DNA from: Nymphalis io
Taxonomy: Eukaryota; Arthropoda; Insecta; Lepidoptera; Nymphalidae
Assembly (NCBI RefSeq): GCF_905147045.1
Contig: NC_065892.1
Location: 14,231,501 to 14,295,500 of the forward strand
DNA: 64,000 nucleotides
Direction of reading: 5' to 3'
Made by a program: the position numbers and the translations under genes. Under the pieces are notes generated by a model. It worked only from the letters and a program-made list of their open reading frames with translations. It had not been told where the DNA came from and did no database searches. Positions 41,341 through 52,493 of the stretch are shown in pieces. Positions within the stretch are counted from its first letter, which is position 1; each line of letters opens with the position of its first letter.

Positions 41341-41750
41341 TTTTAGAGTTTTAATTGAAATTGAAAAGATTTACGTTCGCTTTATTGCTTATATTTATTG
41401 CGACGGAACCTTATTCACCAAGAAAAACATAATTGTAATTTATATTATATATAAATAAATAACATTTTTGAATTCAAACTATTCTTGAATATAATATGTT
41501 AACTAATAAATATATTATGTGTATCTCGGAAACGACATTTTTTTATTAGATCAAGTTTTGCTTTTGAGTTTTATAGGTTCATTAAAAAACTTAATTTTGA
41601 ACGAAAAAAAATCTTTTTTATAATTAATAACTATAATAATATACTTATTTTTATATATATTAATTGGTATAATATTTTAAAATTATTACAATTAAAATAG
41701 ACACAAGTAAATTGTTTATCCGTAATTATTTTACGGAAGTAGTATTTGTC
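41341..41750. other. non-coding, AT-rich
   Basis: Nothing recognised. Confidence 0.5.
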
Positions 41751-41868
41751 AAGGAACAAAGCTTCGTATTATTGTTTTCAGGTATAAGGGATGAGTGATT
41801 TAATGTAATTACAGACACAAAGGATATTACAACTCGGGGCTCCCGGTTATGGTGTAACTTCTTAAAGA
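41751..41868 (+). mobile_element. SINE-B middle fragment
   Basis: GTATTATTGTTTTCAGGTATAAGGGATGAGTGA, TGTAATTACAGACACAAAGG and GGGGCTCCCGGTTATGG match the SINE-B centre. Ends lost. Confidence 0.55.
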
Positions 41869-42065
41869 GTTTTATCAGACAAAAGCGAATATGATAACAG
41901 CCTTAAGAATAAGGATACTATGTCCGAGACTAAAAAGAAAAAGACCATCGCATCCTCAAAGCTAACTTGATAACTTCGCAAGTTATATTACTTCGTCAAA
42001 ATTCTACATTTTTTTTTTTATCTTAGCTATTTTATTTTTTATTATTTATTTATTATTATTAAAAA
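41869..42065. other. non-coding
   Basis: Nothing recognised. Confidence 0.5.
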
Positions 42066-42235
42066 AATACATTTTATTCTTTAGGTTTTAACATTTTCGC
42101 TGGTAGCGTGGAAGAGATCGTTATGTAACGATAAGGCCGCCAAAGTTTTATGCTAATTAGGTTGTATCCATGCGTTATGTAATTATTATTTTTATCTTTG
42201 TGGTGTACAGTAAAGTATATTCTATCTATCTGTCT
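42066..42235 (+). repeat. family E-related repeat
   Basis: GCGTGGAAGAGATCGTTATG, TAACGATAAGGCCGCC and GTGGTGTACAGTAAAGTATA match the core of family E (gaagagatc-N-gataaggccgcc). It is a diverged relative of the copies at 1137 and 18689. Confidence 0.5.
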
Positions 42236-42364
42236 TACTGTTATCAATACATGCTACATGTAATGCAAATTATTTGAAAAACATTTCATAACATTATTTA
42301 ACAGGCTTACTGTCACAATATTTTTTTAAATCTTTTAAGTCGTAATAATTCTTAGTGTTTCTGT

Positions 42365-42455
42365 GACATTGATCCGCCAACCCGCATTGGACTGGCGTGT
42401 TGTATGCTGTAAACTTTCTCCTCGTAATACGACATTTATAGGTTGTGATTCAATT
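42365..42455 (+). mobile_element. SINE-A 3' fragment
   Basis: GATCCGCCAACCCGCATTGG, ACTGGCGTGTTGTATGCTG and AAACTTTCTCCTCG, then ACGACATTTATAGGTTG. Diverged. Confidence 0.5.
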
Positions 42456-43109
42456 TTTTTTAGTATAAATATATTTTGAGTATTGTCCGGTCGTATCGTA
42501 AACAAAATCATATTTAATAATATTTACGATATTTTAAACACTTACGGTTAATTTTACACACAAAAGAAACATCTATTCGTTTTTCGTGTTATATTTATTC
42601 TGAAACTTGCTTACAAATAACTTATACTATAAATTTATTTTACTCATTTATCCTAAGTATATATGATACTGGAAATCCGAAAGTGAGTTTATTTTTTTGT
42701 TACACTATTACGTCTTAACTAATTAACCGATAATCAATAAATTTTATTGTTAGGAATAAAGATAAATACTACGGTATCTTTAGGGTAAAACTAGTACAGT
42801 GCTACCGGGTAGCCTCAAATACTCCTCCTCACAGGGCCGAAGCCGCAGGTGGGAATGTCGATTGTAAACTAAATATCCTTAACATTTAGTTTGCAGATAC
42901 ACAATCTGTCTCGTCTCGAATGGATTTATAGTTTATTAATACAATAAATACAAATTTCTAATGTACAATTCTAGTCCAACATTAGTTCTAGACTTAGCTT
43001 GGCGTTCGCAAACCGCGGTGTTAGTGTTAACAAAGTGGTTAGATTCAGAATAATCTGCAAGTTGAAGCTGCTACGATTAATTAGACATTGCTATGGCTCA
43101 GTTTATAAT
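42456..43109. other. non-coding, nothing certain
   Basis: CCGGGTAGCCTCAAATACTCCTCCTCACAGGGCCGAAGCCG near 42815 stands out but is not recognised. The 72-codon frame at 42999-43217 is not supported. Confidence 0.4.
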
Positions 43110-43272
43110 ATACATTCACCGGTTGAGTTTTGTGCAGGTCTTTCTGTGTGGGTACACCAACACATTAAACATTTTATCAACACACAGTATGTACACACAG
43201 GTATCAATACTTTGTAATGTTGCGTTCGATTTGTAAAGGTGAGTGAACCGGTGTATAATCACATAGACTAGT
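43110..43272 (+). mobile_element. SINE-B relic
   Basis: GAGTTTTGTGCAGGTCTTTC, GTGTGGGTACACC, ATCAATACTTTGTAATGTTG, GATTTGTAAAGGTGAGTGAACCGGTGT. Follows the first half of SINE-B with many changes. Confidence 0.55.
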
Positions 43273-43284
43273 TTCGGGTTTTAG

Positions 43285-43400
43285 ATACCCCATGTCTCCT
43301 GAAAACGTCTAAGCAAAATTTCAAAATGATCAATTGTGTGAAAACGCAACAAATAACACAAACTAACTTCGCGTTTATAATATTAGTAAGGATAGTCTGG
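43285..43400 (-). mobile_element. Helitron-like short element
   Basis: AAGCAAAATTTCAAAATGATCAA and CTTCGCGTTTATAATATTAGTAAGGATAG. The latter on the minus strand is the element start. Confidence 0.5.
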
Positions 43401-43675
43401 ATGTATCGGTTGATGACGCGGATGTTTTTTTTTTCTTTTTTTAAAAAGGGGTTTTATCCCTGCGGCATGTCAAGCCCATCTACGCGGATGTTAAGAATGT
43501 CTTATACTTCGAATAACGGCAGTGTGTGGATGAATTTAACTACGTATTAGTCGAGAGCCCATTTCATTAATAATTATATATAACAATAATACACTTCTTC
43601 ATTAGGATATATTTTATAGAAAAAATTGATTGAAAATAAAATACAGCTTACGTTATTTGCTGATAATAAATCTTT
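43401..43675. other. non-coding
   Basis: Nothing recognised. The 74-codon frame at 43326-43550 overlaps the Helitron-like copy and is rejected. Confidence 0.45.
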
Positions 43676-43800
43676 CTGTACGTTAAAGAATTCTTAAAAT
43701 TGGTTCAATAGTTGTTGAGTTTATCCATTACAAATAAACATACACAAAAAAAAAACAAATCTTATCCCTTTAAAATATTAATATAGAAGTATATATTTGG
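43676..43800 (-). mobile_element. Helitron-like fragment
   Basis: AAATTGGTTCAATAGTTGTTGAGTTTATCCATTACAAATAAACATAC and TTAAAATATTAATATAGAAG are typical of this family's element-start side on the minus strand. Confidence 0.5.
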
Positions 43801-44599
43801 TGGCAAATACCATATTTATACAAAGAAAATTTCTATTTTTGAAAGCGAGTTTTTAATTGTTTAGAGTTGGGTAGTGTGAATGAATAATTGAATTTATTGT
43901 AGCGAGGTCTGAAAACTTAAGTCTGAATAATACAATGTTAGATTCAATGAAACTTATGAAACTTTTTAGTAACAATTAGCAAAAAATCTTGAGTAAGTAA
44001 TATTACGTCAGCGTCTGTTTATTACATGAATAACTTACTACCATTATATATAATAACGTACTGGCTATGCCCGGGATTTCCCCCGCGTATAACTTAAAGA
44101 AATCACTAAAAGCAGACTTATAATATTATTAGTACATACCTTTTATACAAACGAATACAGACAGAGGTTTGCCTGTTACCAGAGAGCACCATGCGTCTTC
44201 GACATACGTGTGGTCGCTGCAAATAACTCAATGCTATAAGGCAACAGCGCGGCAATCGGCCCGCTTCACATATACGCGTGAGCGCGTTTAAGCGACGTCT
44301 GTCCAGCATAAACTCAAACCTATTTAATATGATTGATCATACAGATCTGAGCTCAACTTAGATTGGAATATTTAATTTGAATGACTAAATCTCTGAAACT
44401 GACCATTTTTAACTTTGTTTTGTTCCTATAAACTTTCAATCATCATCATTTTACAGACTATCATTTATAGGTAGCTAAAGTTTCAACCAATTCAACTGTA
44501 TAGGTATTTTATAGCATTTTTTATCGAATAAATATTCGACGTGATTCTTTAAATTGACATAACTTTTTTTTATTTATAAACCGATTGAAATAAAACAAA
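43801..44599. other. non-coding; GC-richer block 44160-44310
   Basis: 44056-44090 (GGCTATGCCCGGGATTTCCC) may be a Helitron-like scrap. 44160-44310 is CpG-containing and has a 63-codon minus frame (MLDRRRLNALTRICEAGRLP) without a recognised domain. Promoter, exon or decayed repeat are all possible. Confidence 0.35.
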
Positions 44600-44730
44600 C
44601 ACTAAATTTTAAGTGAAGTTTGCCACAATACATTAGAGAAAACCGCACTCAAATCACTTAATCCGTTTACAGACAAACAGACAAAAATTCTAACAATGTT
44701 TGTTTTGGGTTCTATGATTCGTTTTAAAAT
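44600..44730 (-). repeat. dispersed repeat (possibly Helitron-like)
   Basis: AAATCACTTAATCCGTTTACAGACAAACAGACAAAAATTC and AACAATGTTTGTTTTGGGTTCTATGA are familiar lepidopteran repeat phrases. Class and strand uncertain. Confidence 0.35.
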
Positions 44731-44991
44731 GTTTTATTATCACGTATGTAGTGTAAGCATAACAAAAGCTTATTGTCACCTAAAAAATTCTTATAAATTA
44801 AATTTATAAAAAACATTTATAAATATATGAATACAGATAAAAAGAAGACCATAACGGCTTTAATTATTCTATACTTTACATAAAAGTAAAAAAATATATG
44901 AATTATTTCATTTTAATATACCTTTTTTATTTAGAAGACAATATACAAAATAGAATGATATTATTATCAAAGGGAATTTAAATGTTTTTGC

Positions 44992-45082
44992 TGGAATTGG
45001 GGCTTAAACCGAATCAGCCCCATTCCAATGAATAATATCTCACCTGTCGCCTGTCTAGGCCCCTGGCACGGGGCTTAGGCGA
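44992..45082. repeat. two adjacent GC-rich hairpins
   Basis: First: TGGAATTGGGGCT (44992-45004) pairs with AGCCCCATTCCA (45016-45027) with one bulged T. Second: TCGCCT (45047-45052) and GCCCC (45059-45063) pair with GGGGC (45070-45074) and AGGCGA (45077-45082) around TGGCAC. The structure is unlike its AT-rich surroundings. No family recognised. Confidence 0.7.
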
Positions 45083-45477
45083 TAATCCCTAGGATGCGGC
45101 GGCTCCTTGAGGAATATAATTTGTTGGTTTACACCTTCGTCCCGCCCACATTACTCGTAATTGTTTATAAATTTCTTTTCGTACGCATCTGTTATATATT
45201 AGATGTAAATTAATATTAAAATTACAATAAAATATTATGTTTATTTACTACTCAATACTGCCCACGGCTTTGCCCGCATATGAGGGGAGTGTTCAATACC
45301 TCATTTAATTGATTTTTATGTTTATCATTAAAAATTAAGGCCAATGGAAACTTTATTACAGTAAGTAAGAACCTAATATCAATGTTACATCAAAACAATC
45401 TTTATTTTAATATGTTCTTGATATAAAGGTTAATTTGTTGTTATTTTTGTTTTAATGTAGTTGTAAGTTATTTTATT
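45083..45477. other. non-coding; Helitron-like scrap at 45255-45300
   Basis: TACTGCCCACGGCTTTGCCCGC near 45265 is the typical left-edge text of the Helitron-like family. Nothing else recognised. Confidence 0.4.
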
Positions 45478-45762
45478 TTTCACTGGTGGTAGGGTTTTGT
45501 GCAAGCTCGTCTAGATAAGTACCACTCATCAGATATTCTACCGCAAAACAGTAGTGCTTGGTATCGTTAGGTTCTGGTTTGAAGGGTGAGTGAGCCAGTG
45601 TAATTACAGACAGAGGGGACATAACATCTTAGTTTCCAAGGTTGGCGGCGCATTGGCGATGTAAGTGTTGCATTTCTTACAATGCCAATGTCTATGGGCA
45701 TCACTTACCATCAGGTGGCCCATATGCTCGTCCGCCTTAAGTAGGCGGACTATAAAAAAAAT
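45478..45762 (+). mobile_element. SINE-B, full length
   Basis: TTTTCACTGGTGGTAGGGTT, GTGCAAGCTCGTCTAGATAA, ATTCTACCGCAAAACAGTAG, GGTTTGAAGGGTGAGTGAGC, CACTTACCATCAGGTGGCCC, and GTCCGCCTTAAGTAGGCGGAC, in which the terminal GTCCGCC has been folded back into a perfect hairpin, then a short poly(A). Confidence 0.9.
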
Positions 45763-47004
45763 GTTATTGAGCGTATTATTAAATATAATATTATAACCTT
45801 ATTTAAATAAATATAATGTAAACTCAACTGAGAAAAACCTGAAGGAAAATTATTTTTTAGTTGTAAAATTGTTTTTATTTTTATTTACAGATTACAGTTG
45901 ATATAATAATTATTATAGTAAATATGCGAACACGTAAAGCTGCTTGTAAAGAGGCCGTCTAACCGGTCATGTCGGATAGTGTCCCATTGGATTACGACAG
46001 TGAATTGAGTTGAGATGCAGCTAGTCTTTGTTGGGAATGGACGCCGTGGCAGAAATAGATGAAAAGTACATCATCATCTTCATCACCATACTAAATTCCA
46101 TGGCCTAATAATGCAAATATTTAGAATTTGGCTTTTAAATTTAGTTACATTTATATTACTACAAAATTCTAAAATAATATATTTTATTGATAAACTATGT
46201 ACAGATATTTTTATAATATACAAAATTAAAATATAAAAAAGAACAAAATACACATAACAAATTTATAGCAAAAACACGCCGTCTAAAAGATTGTCCTGTG
46301 GAATTGTACCCAAGACGCTGGCACTATTGCCTCTCTTCGCCACTAGACTCAGCCTTTGGGCTAAATAAGCGCCAGCTCAGCTTTAAAATGTGTTATTCTT
46401 ATTGTGTATACATGTGCTATATTCGTTTAAGAATATTTCATAGAAATATAACTTCTTTTATTTCTACTATTCTTTTCCGCTCTTTTTCTGAATATCGTAT
46501 AGCATGATTAGATTTAAATTTAACAAAATTTCTTGCAGAAAATAAAGTGATTTAAAAATCAATTCGACCTTATTAGCGAGATGGCAGAAAATAAATGATT
46601 CATTGATTTTCTACAGATATTTCACAATCAAATCAAAATTAAAACATATTAGAATCAACTCAAGTTGAAAGGTGACAAACCTATTAAACCAATTTTTGTT
46701 GCTCCAATTTCAATGAATCTATTAAGATGACTCAAATCGCTTTCGATTTAGAAGTTATAATTCTCTGACTATTTGATAAAATGTGTATTTCATAAATCAG
46801 TCGAAAGTAACTGTGTATAACTTAAGCGTTGTTAATTAATGAGCAAAGATAAGTTAATACGTAGACATTTACACCTACACTTAATTTCCCAAAGGGCGGA
46901 TAAATTTTATTCAAAATTTCGTTGAGTTATTTCACTACGGAATTCGGGAAGTTTTGATGAGTTATATTACACCATTGTATAAGCACGTAAATTGCAGGGA
47001 AAAA
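45763..47004. other. non-coding, nothing recognised
   Basis: A TCACAATCAAATCAAAATTAAAAC start near 46622 hints at an antisense LINE tail (compare 21718 and 36963), too decayed to call. The 69-codon frame at 46298-46507 is not supported. Confidence 0.4.
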
Positions 47005-47185
47005 CTTATGTAGAAAGATTAGGACATTAGTCAGCCACGATACTCCGCTGCATGTTGGTGTATATATACTTGTCAAAGAATTTCTACGTTAATATTCGGG
47101 CTTTCACGATGTGTTTTTTTTTTCAAAGCAGAGCACGCGATGAATTTCAAGTAAACTGAAATATTTAGAAACGTCATGTCACTGT
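47005..47185 (-). mobile_element. SINE-A relic
   Basis: CCACGATACTCCGCTGCATG, TTGGTGTATATATACTTGTC, CTTTCACGATGTGTTTTT and GAGCACGCGATGAATTTCAAG follow antisense SINE-A. Old. Confidence 0.5.
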
Positions 47186-48361
47186 ATTTGATCTTGTGAT
47201 ATTTAATTAAATTCCACATTCTTTTTACCATTAATCTTTAAACACACTGGTATGCTTAAGCTGGTTAGTTTTCAAGTGAGTATATTATATGTAGTAAGCT
47301 TCAACCATCATTATCATTTTAATTATATTAGTTATCTTATACAGGTCTTCCCGTCATGTCATCTCGACTTTTAAAATATGCTCTGTGTGAAATTTCTCAT
47401 TGTTTTCTGTATTTTATTGTTTGAAATACTTTAGTATATAAAATGTGAAGTACTATTTAGGAAAACACAAAACGGTAAACTTATAAACGTTGTTTATCAG
47501 GTGTTTAGTTAAACTTTGATTCCTCTCTTTCTGACATCAATTACTGCGTCATTAATAATTGCGTAAGAAGAAACCGTATTGTTTAACTAATCAGCTCATG
47601 ATCTTAATTTTAAAATAATAAATATATTTAAAATGAAATAAAATATATCATTATTTCTATATAGTTATGTAACATACATAACATAGCATATTAAAATGCA
47701 ACCACGTCGAACATTCGAATATAGAATGGTTGTTTTTTAAGTTCCACTGTAATCGTGATCGGTGTCAATTTGAACACGATTTTTCGCCAAGAGAATAGGT
47801 AATGCGATTCGACTAGAAAATATTCTTGCAACCACTTCACGTAGTTAAGATTTTTATAGTATTCTTAAATTAAAACTTTTTGGAATTAAGATTTTTATAA
47901 CTGTATTAACTTTTAAAAATTATCAAATCGATGCCATTCGCCAAGAATGAAAAAACATAAGATCAAAATATAACTATATAATTATTATAATTTATAGTTT
48001 AATGTAGTAGCCGCAAATCGTGAAATCACTTAAAAGTTATTGGGTTTTTCAGTCAAGAAATTCTTAGTAACAGCCTAGTCTCTGGAAGTTATTTGAATTC
48101 CCGTGTATGTAAAACCGTTGGTCTTACACTTGAACTGTCTCTGATCATGTCGGATTGGCCTTCTTATCAGATTATTAGAGTGTACTCACTTGAACAAATA
48201 TTATCAAAATTCAATTATTTATTCATTTTGGAAATATGAATAAAACTTAAAAATAGTTTTAAATATTACACTGAAACAAATATTTAAGTCATTTTTTTAA
48301 GAAAGAAGATGCAAAACACAAATGAAATGAAAAAATATAATAAATTTAATGAGATAGCAAG
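47186..48361. other. non-coding, AT-rich
   Basis: No gene or known repeat. Confidence 0.45.
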
Positions 48362-48741
48362 AAAAAATTATTCTCTCTAATTCCTGCTTCCCCCTTCCTT
48401 CTTAAGTCCACGCGATCTGGTTCTCGATGTCACCGCCTAACTGTGACATCAATTCCATCGCGAACAAAGAAATTTGGCAACTCCTTTCTTTGTCGCACAA
48501 AATCCAATTCTTTGTCGTCCAAAAAATGGAATTCCTTACCAACTCACGTGTTCCCCTCCTCTTACAACCCGGGTTCCTTCAAACGAGGCGTGAAGAGGCA
48601 TCTTGCGGGCCGGCAAGGCGAAGGCGGCTAGTGCAGAACGTTTTTCCCGTCTGTACTGGCCGTCGTCGCGTTTGGACTCTACTACCACTTACCATCAGGT
48701 GGAGTAGTCATTTGCCCTCCCGGCGAATATAAAAAAAAAAG
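48362..48741 (+). mobile_element. LINE-J1, 5'-truncated copy
   Basis: Matches 52129-52493 almost base for base. It begins at the codons for LFSLIPASPF, continues to the end of the ORF (stop near 48631) and the 3' UTR with CCACTTACCATCAGGTGG and poly(A) of 10. Insertion of a few codons (KSNSLSS before KWNSLP) looks like a short duplication of ATTCTTTGTCG. Confidence 0.92.
48365..48631 (+). pseudogene. LINE-J1 ORF C-terminal fragment
   Basis: Encodes the last ~88 residues of the LINE-J1 protein: LFSLIPASPF, SIPSRTKKFGNSFLCR, WNSLPTHVFPSSYNPGSFKR and HLAGRQGEGG. It has no RT core. The frame is open but has no true start, so it is a dead fragment. Confidence 0.85.
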
Positions 48742-49617
48742 AGACTAAGAATAATTAAGGCAAAATCACTTCTACAGCTATCATTCTTTAAAAAAAATCT
48801 TAATAAATTTATTTATTAATTTTGTTTCAATTATTCACAAACTTAAATAAAATATTTTGAAAATATTGTCTCTATGCACACGATCGATTCAACTCTCTCT
48901 CATTTGCTAATACTAACTTCGGCAGCAACAAATTTGATTCCCATTCATAACCAATATTTATTCGCTATTTTGCGCTCGAAGCGCTTTCATTTAGAAATGT
49001 ATTTTATTCGATGAAGTCAATAAACTCATCAAATTTTCCATTCCAAGGTTCGTTCGCCAGATGTACTGAATAGAAAAATTTACATCTTCACTAAACTCAT
49101 TTTACTTTTCATTTAACTTTAATTTTCGTTTGTGAGTGCACTGTTGCGGCGAACATTCGAAACAAATATAATTCGAATAGATTCTTATAAACGTCGAGTG
49201 CAAACTTCGGTCTTGCTAATGAACGAATATAATTTATTCACAGAATTACCACGGAGCTGAATAACGTTATTATTTTACTAAATTACTTTTAACAATAACA
49301 CGAGGGGAATATTTCAAGAGAAATATTTTATACGCATACCTACATAATATTCTGTTTGGTCTGGTATGTGTTTTTTTTAAATATATCTGTAGTAGTTTTA
49401 GATTATCGTGCCTTAGAAAACACGTAAAGCCGTTGGTTCTGTGCATAATATTTCTTTTATCTGTTTTCTGTAACATGATGTTCCCTGACACTGCTTCATG
49501 TTCAAGAATAAATGTAGTATTGTTTTAATAATAATTTGAACTATCATATTGTAAATAAGCAGCTGCTAATCTTGAAAACTTAGATATTATATCCGTATAT
49601 CCTTATAGACTATTCTA
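48742..49617. other. non-coding; composition island 48870-49265
   Basis: Long run of mixed, non-repetitive sequence with CpGs (ATTTTGCGCTCGAAGCGC, GTTGCGGCGAACATTCG). It could be conserved non-coding DNA. The 73-codon minus frame at 49270-49491 is not supported. Confidence 0.35.
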
Positions 49618-49738
49618 TGTTTAACTCATCCTTCAAACCGAATGACAGCAATGCAAATTATTTATTAATGTTTGGCGGTAGAATCTGTAACTAATAAATG
49701 AGTGATACTTACCCGCAGACCTGCTATAGTTTTAGAAT
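49618..49738 (-). mobile_element. SINE-B relic
   Basis: TAACTCATCCTTCAAACCGA, GTTTGGCGGTAGAATCTGTA and GAGTGATACTTACCCGCAGACCTGC are the antisense of the SINE-B first half. Degraded. Confidence 0.5.
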
Positions 49739-50654
49739 CATTAGTTGATACAATTTCCTTCAATTTTAAAAATAATAAATAATTTAAATTATTTGAATAG
49801 ATTTGACAGATAATATAATATAAATATCTGCAAGAGGGGATAACTTACGCTCGTAGTAGTAAAGTTTTACGACACGAACAGCGTGTTAACGTAACTCCAG
49901 TATATGTGGCACCTCATATTATATTCCTACATCAATGTGCCGAGGACGTGACTAGGAGGATAAGGATAAGGGTCGGTACACATGGAGTTGTTAATGGTTT
50001 TATTTGAACCTTACACATTCATTGTTTGAGTTATGCCCCCATAAGTTATCTATACAGCTATCACTTTAGACAGTAAATTTATTTGCACATGTACCGCAGT
50101 GCGAAATAAAAATGATAAATACAGGTCTTCAAAAATATATAATAGATTTTTTAAGTTATTTTTACTATAAATTAGGTGATTTCTTCTTAAAGGTTTTATT
50201 ATGATATATTTTCATAAAAATGGTATAGTAATTATGCTGTCTAGTAATAATAAAAATATTATACAGCTTCTCAAGATGGCGGAGAAAACCCATAGGAAAT
50301 CTTGTTCGAGAGTTTTTATTTTGCTTTTCTAGGTCCCATCTATACAGTATCCAAGAATCAACCATCACAGTACACCTGCATGTTTACGCCATTTATTCCG
50401 CCTTAATTACTGAACTATTTTATGAAGCTAACAATTTAACGCTAAAATTATAAGACACATAAAATACACCAATAAATATTTTTTTAAATAAACCACAGCA
50501 GCGCAGCCATTACTTTTTTACTACAAAATATATTTTTTGTATTTCGTAACTTGTATATTGTCCTGAAGTAAAACAGAAACATTACGTAGTATGATTCAAT
50601 ATTACCGTTATACCACTATAATATATTATAAAACAAAATCCCCCCTGGTGCCTA
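49739..50654. other. non-coding, nothing recognised
   Basis: No gene or known repeat. Confidence 0.45.
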
Positions 50655-50800
50655 CTTCTGTTAAAGCGCATTTAACACAAAAACTACGGAACGGGTTAGT
50701 ATAAGATTTTCGCCAATTTCATCACGAAGGTTTAAGTATATAATTCATTAAGTTTTATGTAAATTGGCTGAAATATAACAATCATTTAACGTAAACCAAC
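50655..50800 (+). repeat. dispersed repeat (AAGCGC...AAAACTACGGAACGG type)
   Basis: TTAAAGCGCATTTAACACAAAAACTACGGAACGGGTTAG recalls lepidopteran repeats with 'gcacaaaaactactgaacggatttt'. The following part, CCAATTTCATCACGAAGG, also fits. Class not known. Confidence 0.4.
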
Positions 50801-50806
50801 ATACGT

Positions 50807-50849
50807 ATTATGTATAATATATAAAATATTTTTATATATTATACATAAT
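50807..50849. repeat. inverted repeat, 20-bp perfect arms, 3-nt loop
   Basis: ATTATGTATAATATATAAAA (50807-50826) and its exact reverse complement (50830-50849) with loop TAT. AT-only apart from one G/C pair. Followed by an ACGTATTATT duplication. Confidence 0.85.
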
Positions 50850-51354
50850 ATTACGTATTATTACGTATTATAATATATAAAAAAATATTTAGAAACTTAA
50901 TTGATCCGTGCGAAGCCGAAAAAAATGGGCAGTAATTGAATAATCAATTCCTAGTTTTATAATTTCAAATAACATCTAGAAATATGTTATATATACAAAT
51001 TAATTAAAAAATTCCCATTTAAATAAAAGAAATAGACAAATGGATCTATTCTGTGAACCAGCCTTAAAGGTAAAAGAGTTGTCCTTTTGCCGTCCATTTG
51101 TCGTCGTCCTTATATAGGGCAATTTTTTCACACTTACGTATGTAATCTAGTGTTGTTGATTGTCTTGGGTCACTCGACTGTATGAAGTGGCTAATTCTCT
51201 TCAGGGTAAAACTTCCATCCGTCGCCCTTGAGCTCTCAACTCATATTATTGAGAATCGAAAAGTCTTTTAGAAGTTTTTTTTTTGTTTTATGATTTCCTC
51301 GTCCGGTCTTTTAATTTTAAATGCTCCTGTGGAGTGTTCTAGAAACGTCTGTAC
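50850..51354. other. non-coding, leading into LINE-J1
   Basis: No clear homology. 51250-51354 may hold decayed upstream RT sequence of the LINE. Confidence 0.35.
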
Positions 51355-52493
51355 ATTCTGAACTGTCTGTTCCTACACAAGCGTAGCCTTCGTGTTTTAG
51401 TAGATGGTTGCGCTTCACAATTCTATGTAGTGAATGCTGGGGTCCCCCAGGGATCTGTGCTATCTCCCACACTCTTTTTTTTGCATATCAATGATATGCT
51501 CTCTCTTGGGAACATACATTGCTATGCAGATGATAGTACAGTGCATGGTGGATACCACGGACGCGCAGTGGCTGGGCGGGCGGAAATTGAGGAGAGGCGG
51601 GAGAATCTTGTCATTGAACTCGATAGGACATTAGAGCTCATCGCCAAATGGGGTTCTGATAATCTTGTTGAGTTTAATGCCAAGAAAACACAGGTGTGCG
51701 CTCTCACAGCGAAAAAGTCACCATTTTACCCTCATCCATCCCTCTGTGGCACACCGCTGATGATAAAAAGCAAAATCGCCATGCTGGGGATGGACGTTCG
51801 CTGCGACCTTAGTCCAAGGGATTACATCGAGGCTATTATAAAAACAGCTTCACGAAAACTCGGAGTTCTGAACAAGGTGCGGCGTTTTTTCACGCCACAA
51901 CAACTGTGCCTGTTATACAAAACACAGGTACGGTCTTGCGTTGAATATTGCTCGCACCTTTGGGATGGCTCCGCTAAGTACCTAATGGAGGCCTTGGACC
52001 GGTTGCAGCGACGTGCAGTACGCATTACTGGCGACGTAAAGGTCACAAACACCCTTGAACCCTTACAATTGCGTCGCGAGATAGCAGCACTGAGCGCTTT
52101 CTATCGTCTGTATCACGGCGAGTGCTCTGAGGAATTATTCTCTCTAATTCCTGCTTCCCCCTTCCTTCTTAAGTCCACGCGAGCTGGTTCTCGATGTCAC
52201 CGCCTAACTGTGACATCAATTCCATCGCGCACAAAGAAATTTGGCAACTCGTTTCTTTGCCGCACTACCAAAGAATGGAATTCATTACCAGCTCACGTGT
52301 TCCCCTCCTCTTACAACCCGGGTTCCTTCAAACGAGGCGTGAAGAGGCATCTTGCGGGCCGGCAAGGCGGGGACGGCTAGTACAGAACATTCTTCCCGAC
52401 TGTACTGGCCGTCGTCGCGTTTGGACTCTACTACCACTTACCATCAGGTGGAGTAGTCATTTGCCATCCCGGGGCATATAAAAAAAAAAAAAA
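51355..52493 (+). mobile_element. LINE-J1, 5'-truncated (Jockey/CR1 superfamily)
   Basis: Best copy of this lineage: the second half of the RT, the C-terminal region and a 110-bp 3' UTR. The UTR holds ACTCTACTACCACTTACCAT and CAGGTGGAGTAGTC, which fold into a hairpin (CTACT with AGTAG, CCAC with GTGG), then CATTTGCCATCCCGG and poly(A) of 13. RT-like codons (LHKRSLRVLVDG) are readable back to about 51360. Confidence 0.9.
51430..52380 (+). CDS. LINE-J1 reverse transcriptase, C-terminal part
   Basis: Reverse transcriptase fragment of a Jockey/CR1-superfamily LINE. The frame is open upstream of 51430 (RVLVDGCASQFYVV), and the GTG there is not a real start. It begins at motif B (NAGVPQGSVLSPTLF, residues 2-16), then HINDM and catalytic YADD at 32-35. 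Next come a conserved LVEFNAKKTQVCA segment (about 98-110), the thumb region with LGVLNKVRRFF, and SCVEYCSHLWDG. The protein ends GVKRHLAGRQ. Motif A and everything before it, including the endonuclease, is lost. No stop or frameshift inside the 316 codons, so it is not old. The host-gene option is ruled out by the YADD, the poly(A) tail and the other copies at 19.7, 48.4 and 53.5 kb. Confidence 0.88.
   Translation: MNAGVPQGSVLSPTLFFLHINDMLSLGNIHCYADDSTVHGGYHGRAVAGRAEIEERRENLVIELDRTLELIAKWGSDNLVEFNAKKTQVCALTAKKSPFYPHPSLCGTPLMIKSKIAMLGMDVRCDLSPRDYIEAIIKTASRKLGVLNKVRRFFTPQQLCLLYKTQVRSCVEYCSHLWDGSAKYLMEALDRLQRRAVRITGDVKVTNTLEPLQLRREIAALSAFYRLYHGECSEELFSLIPASPFLLKSTRAGSRCHRLTVTSIPSRTKKFGNSFLCRTTKEWNSLPAHVFPSSYNPGSFKRGVKRHLAGRQGGDG

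Noticed and set aside
48427..48732. 101-codon frame MSPPNCDINSIANKEIW and its twin at 52194-52481
   Set aside because: Alternative frame of the LINE-J1 ORF end and 3' UTR; the true frame is the one giving GVKRHLAGRQ.
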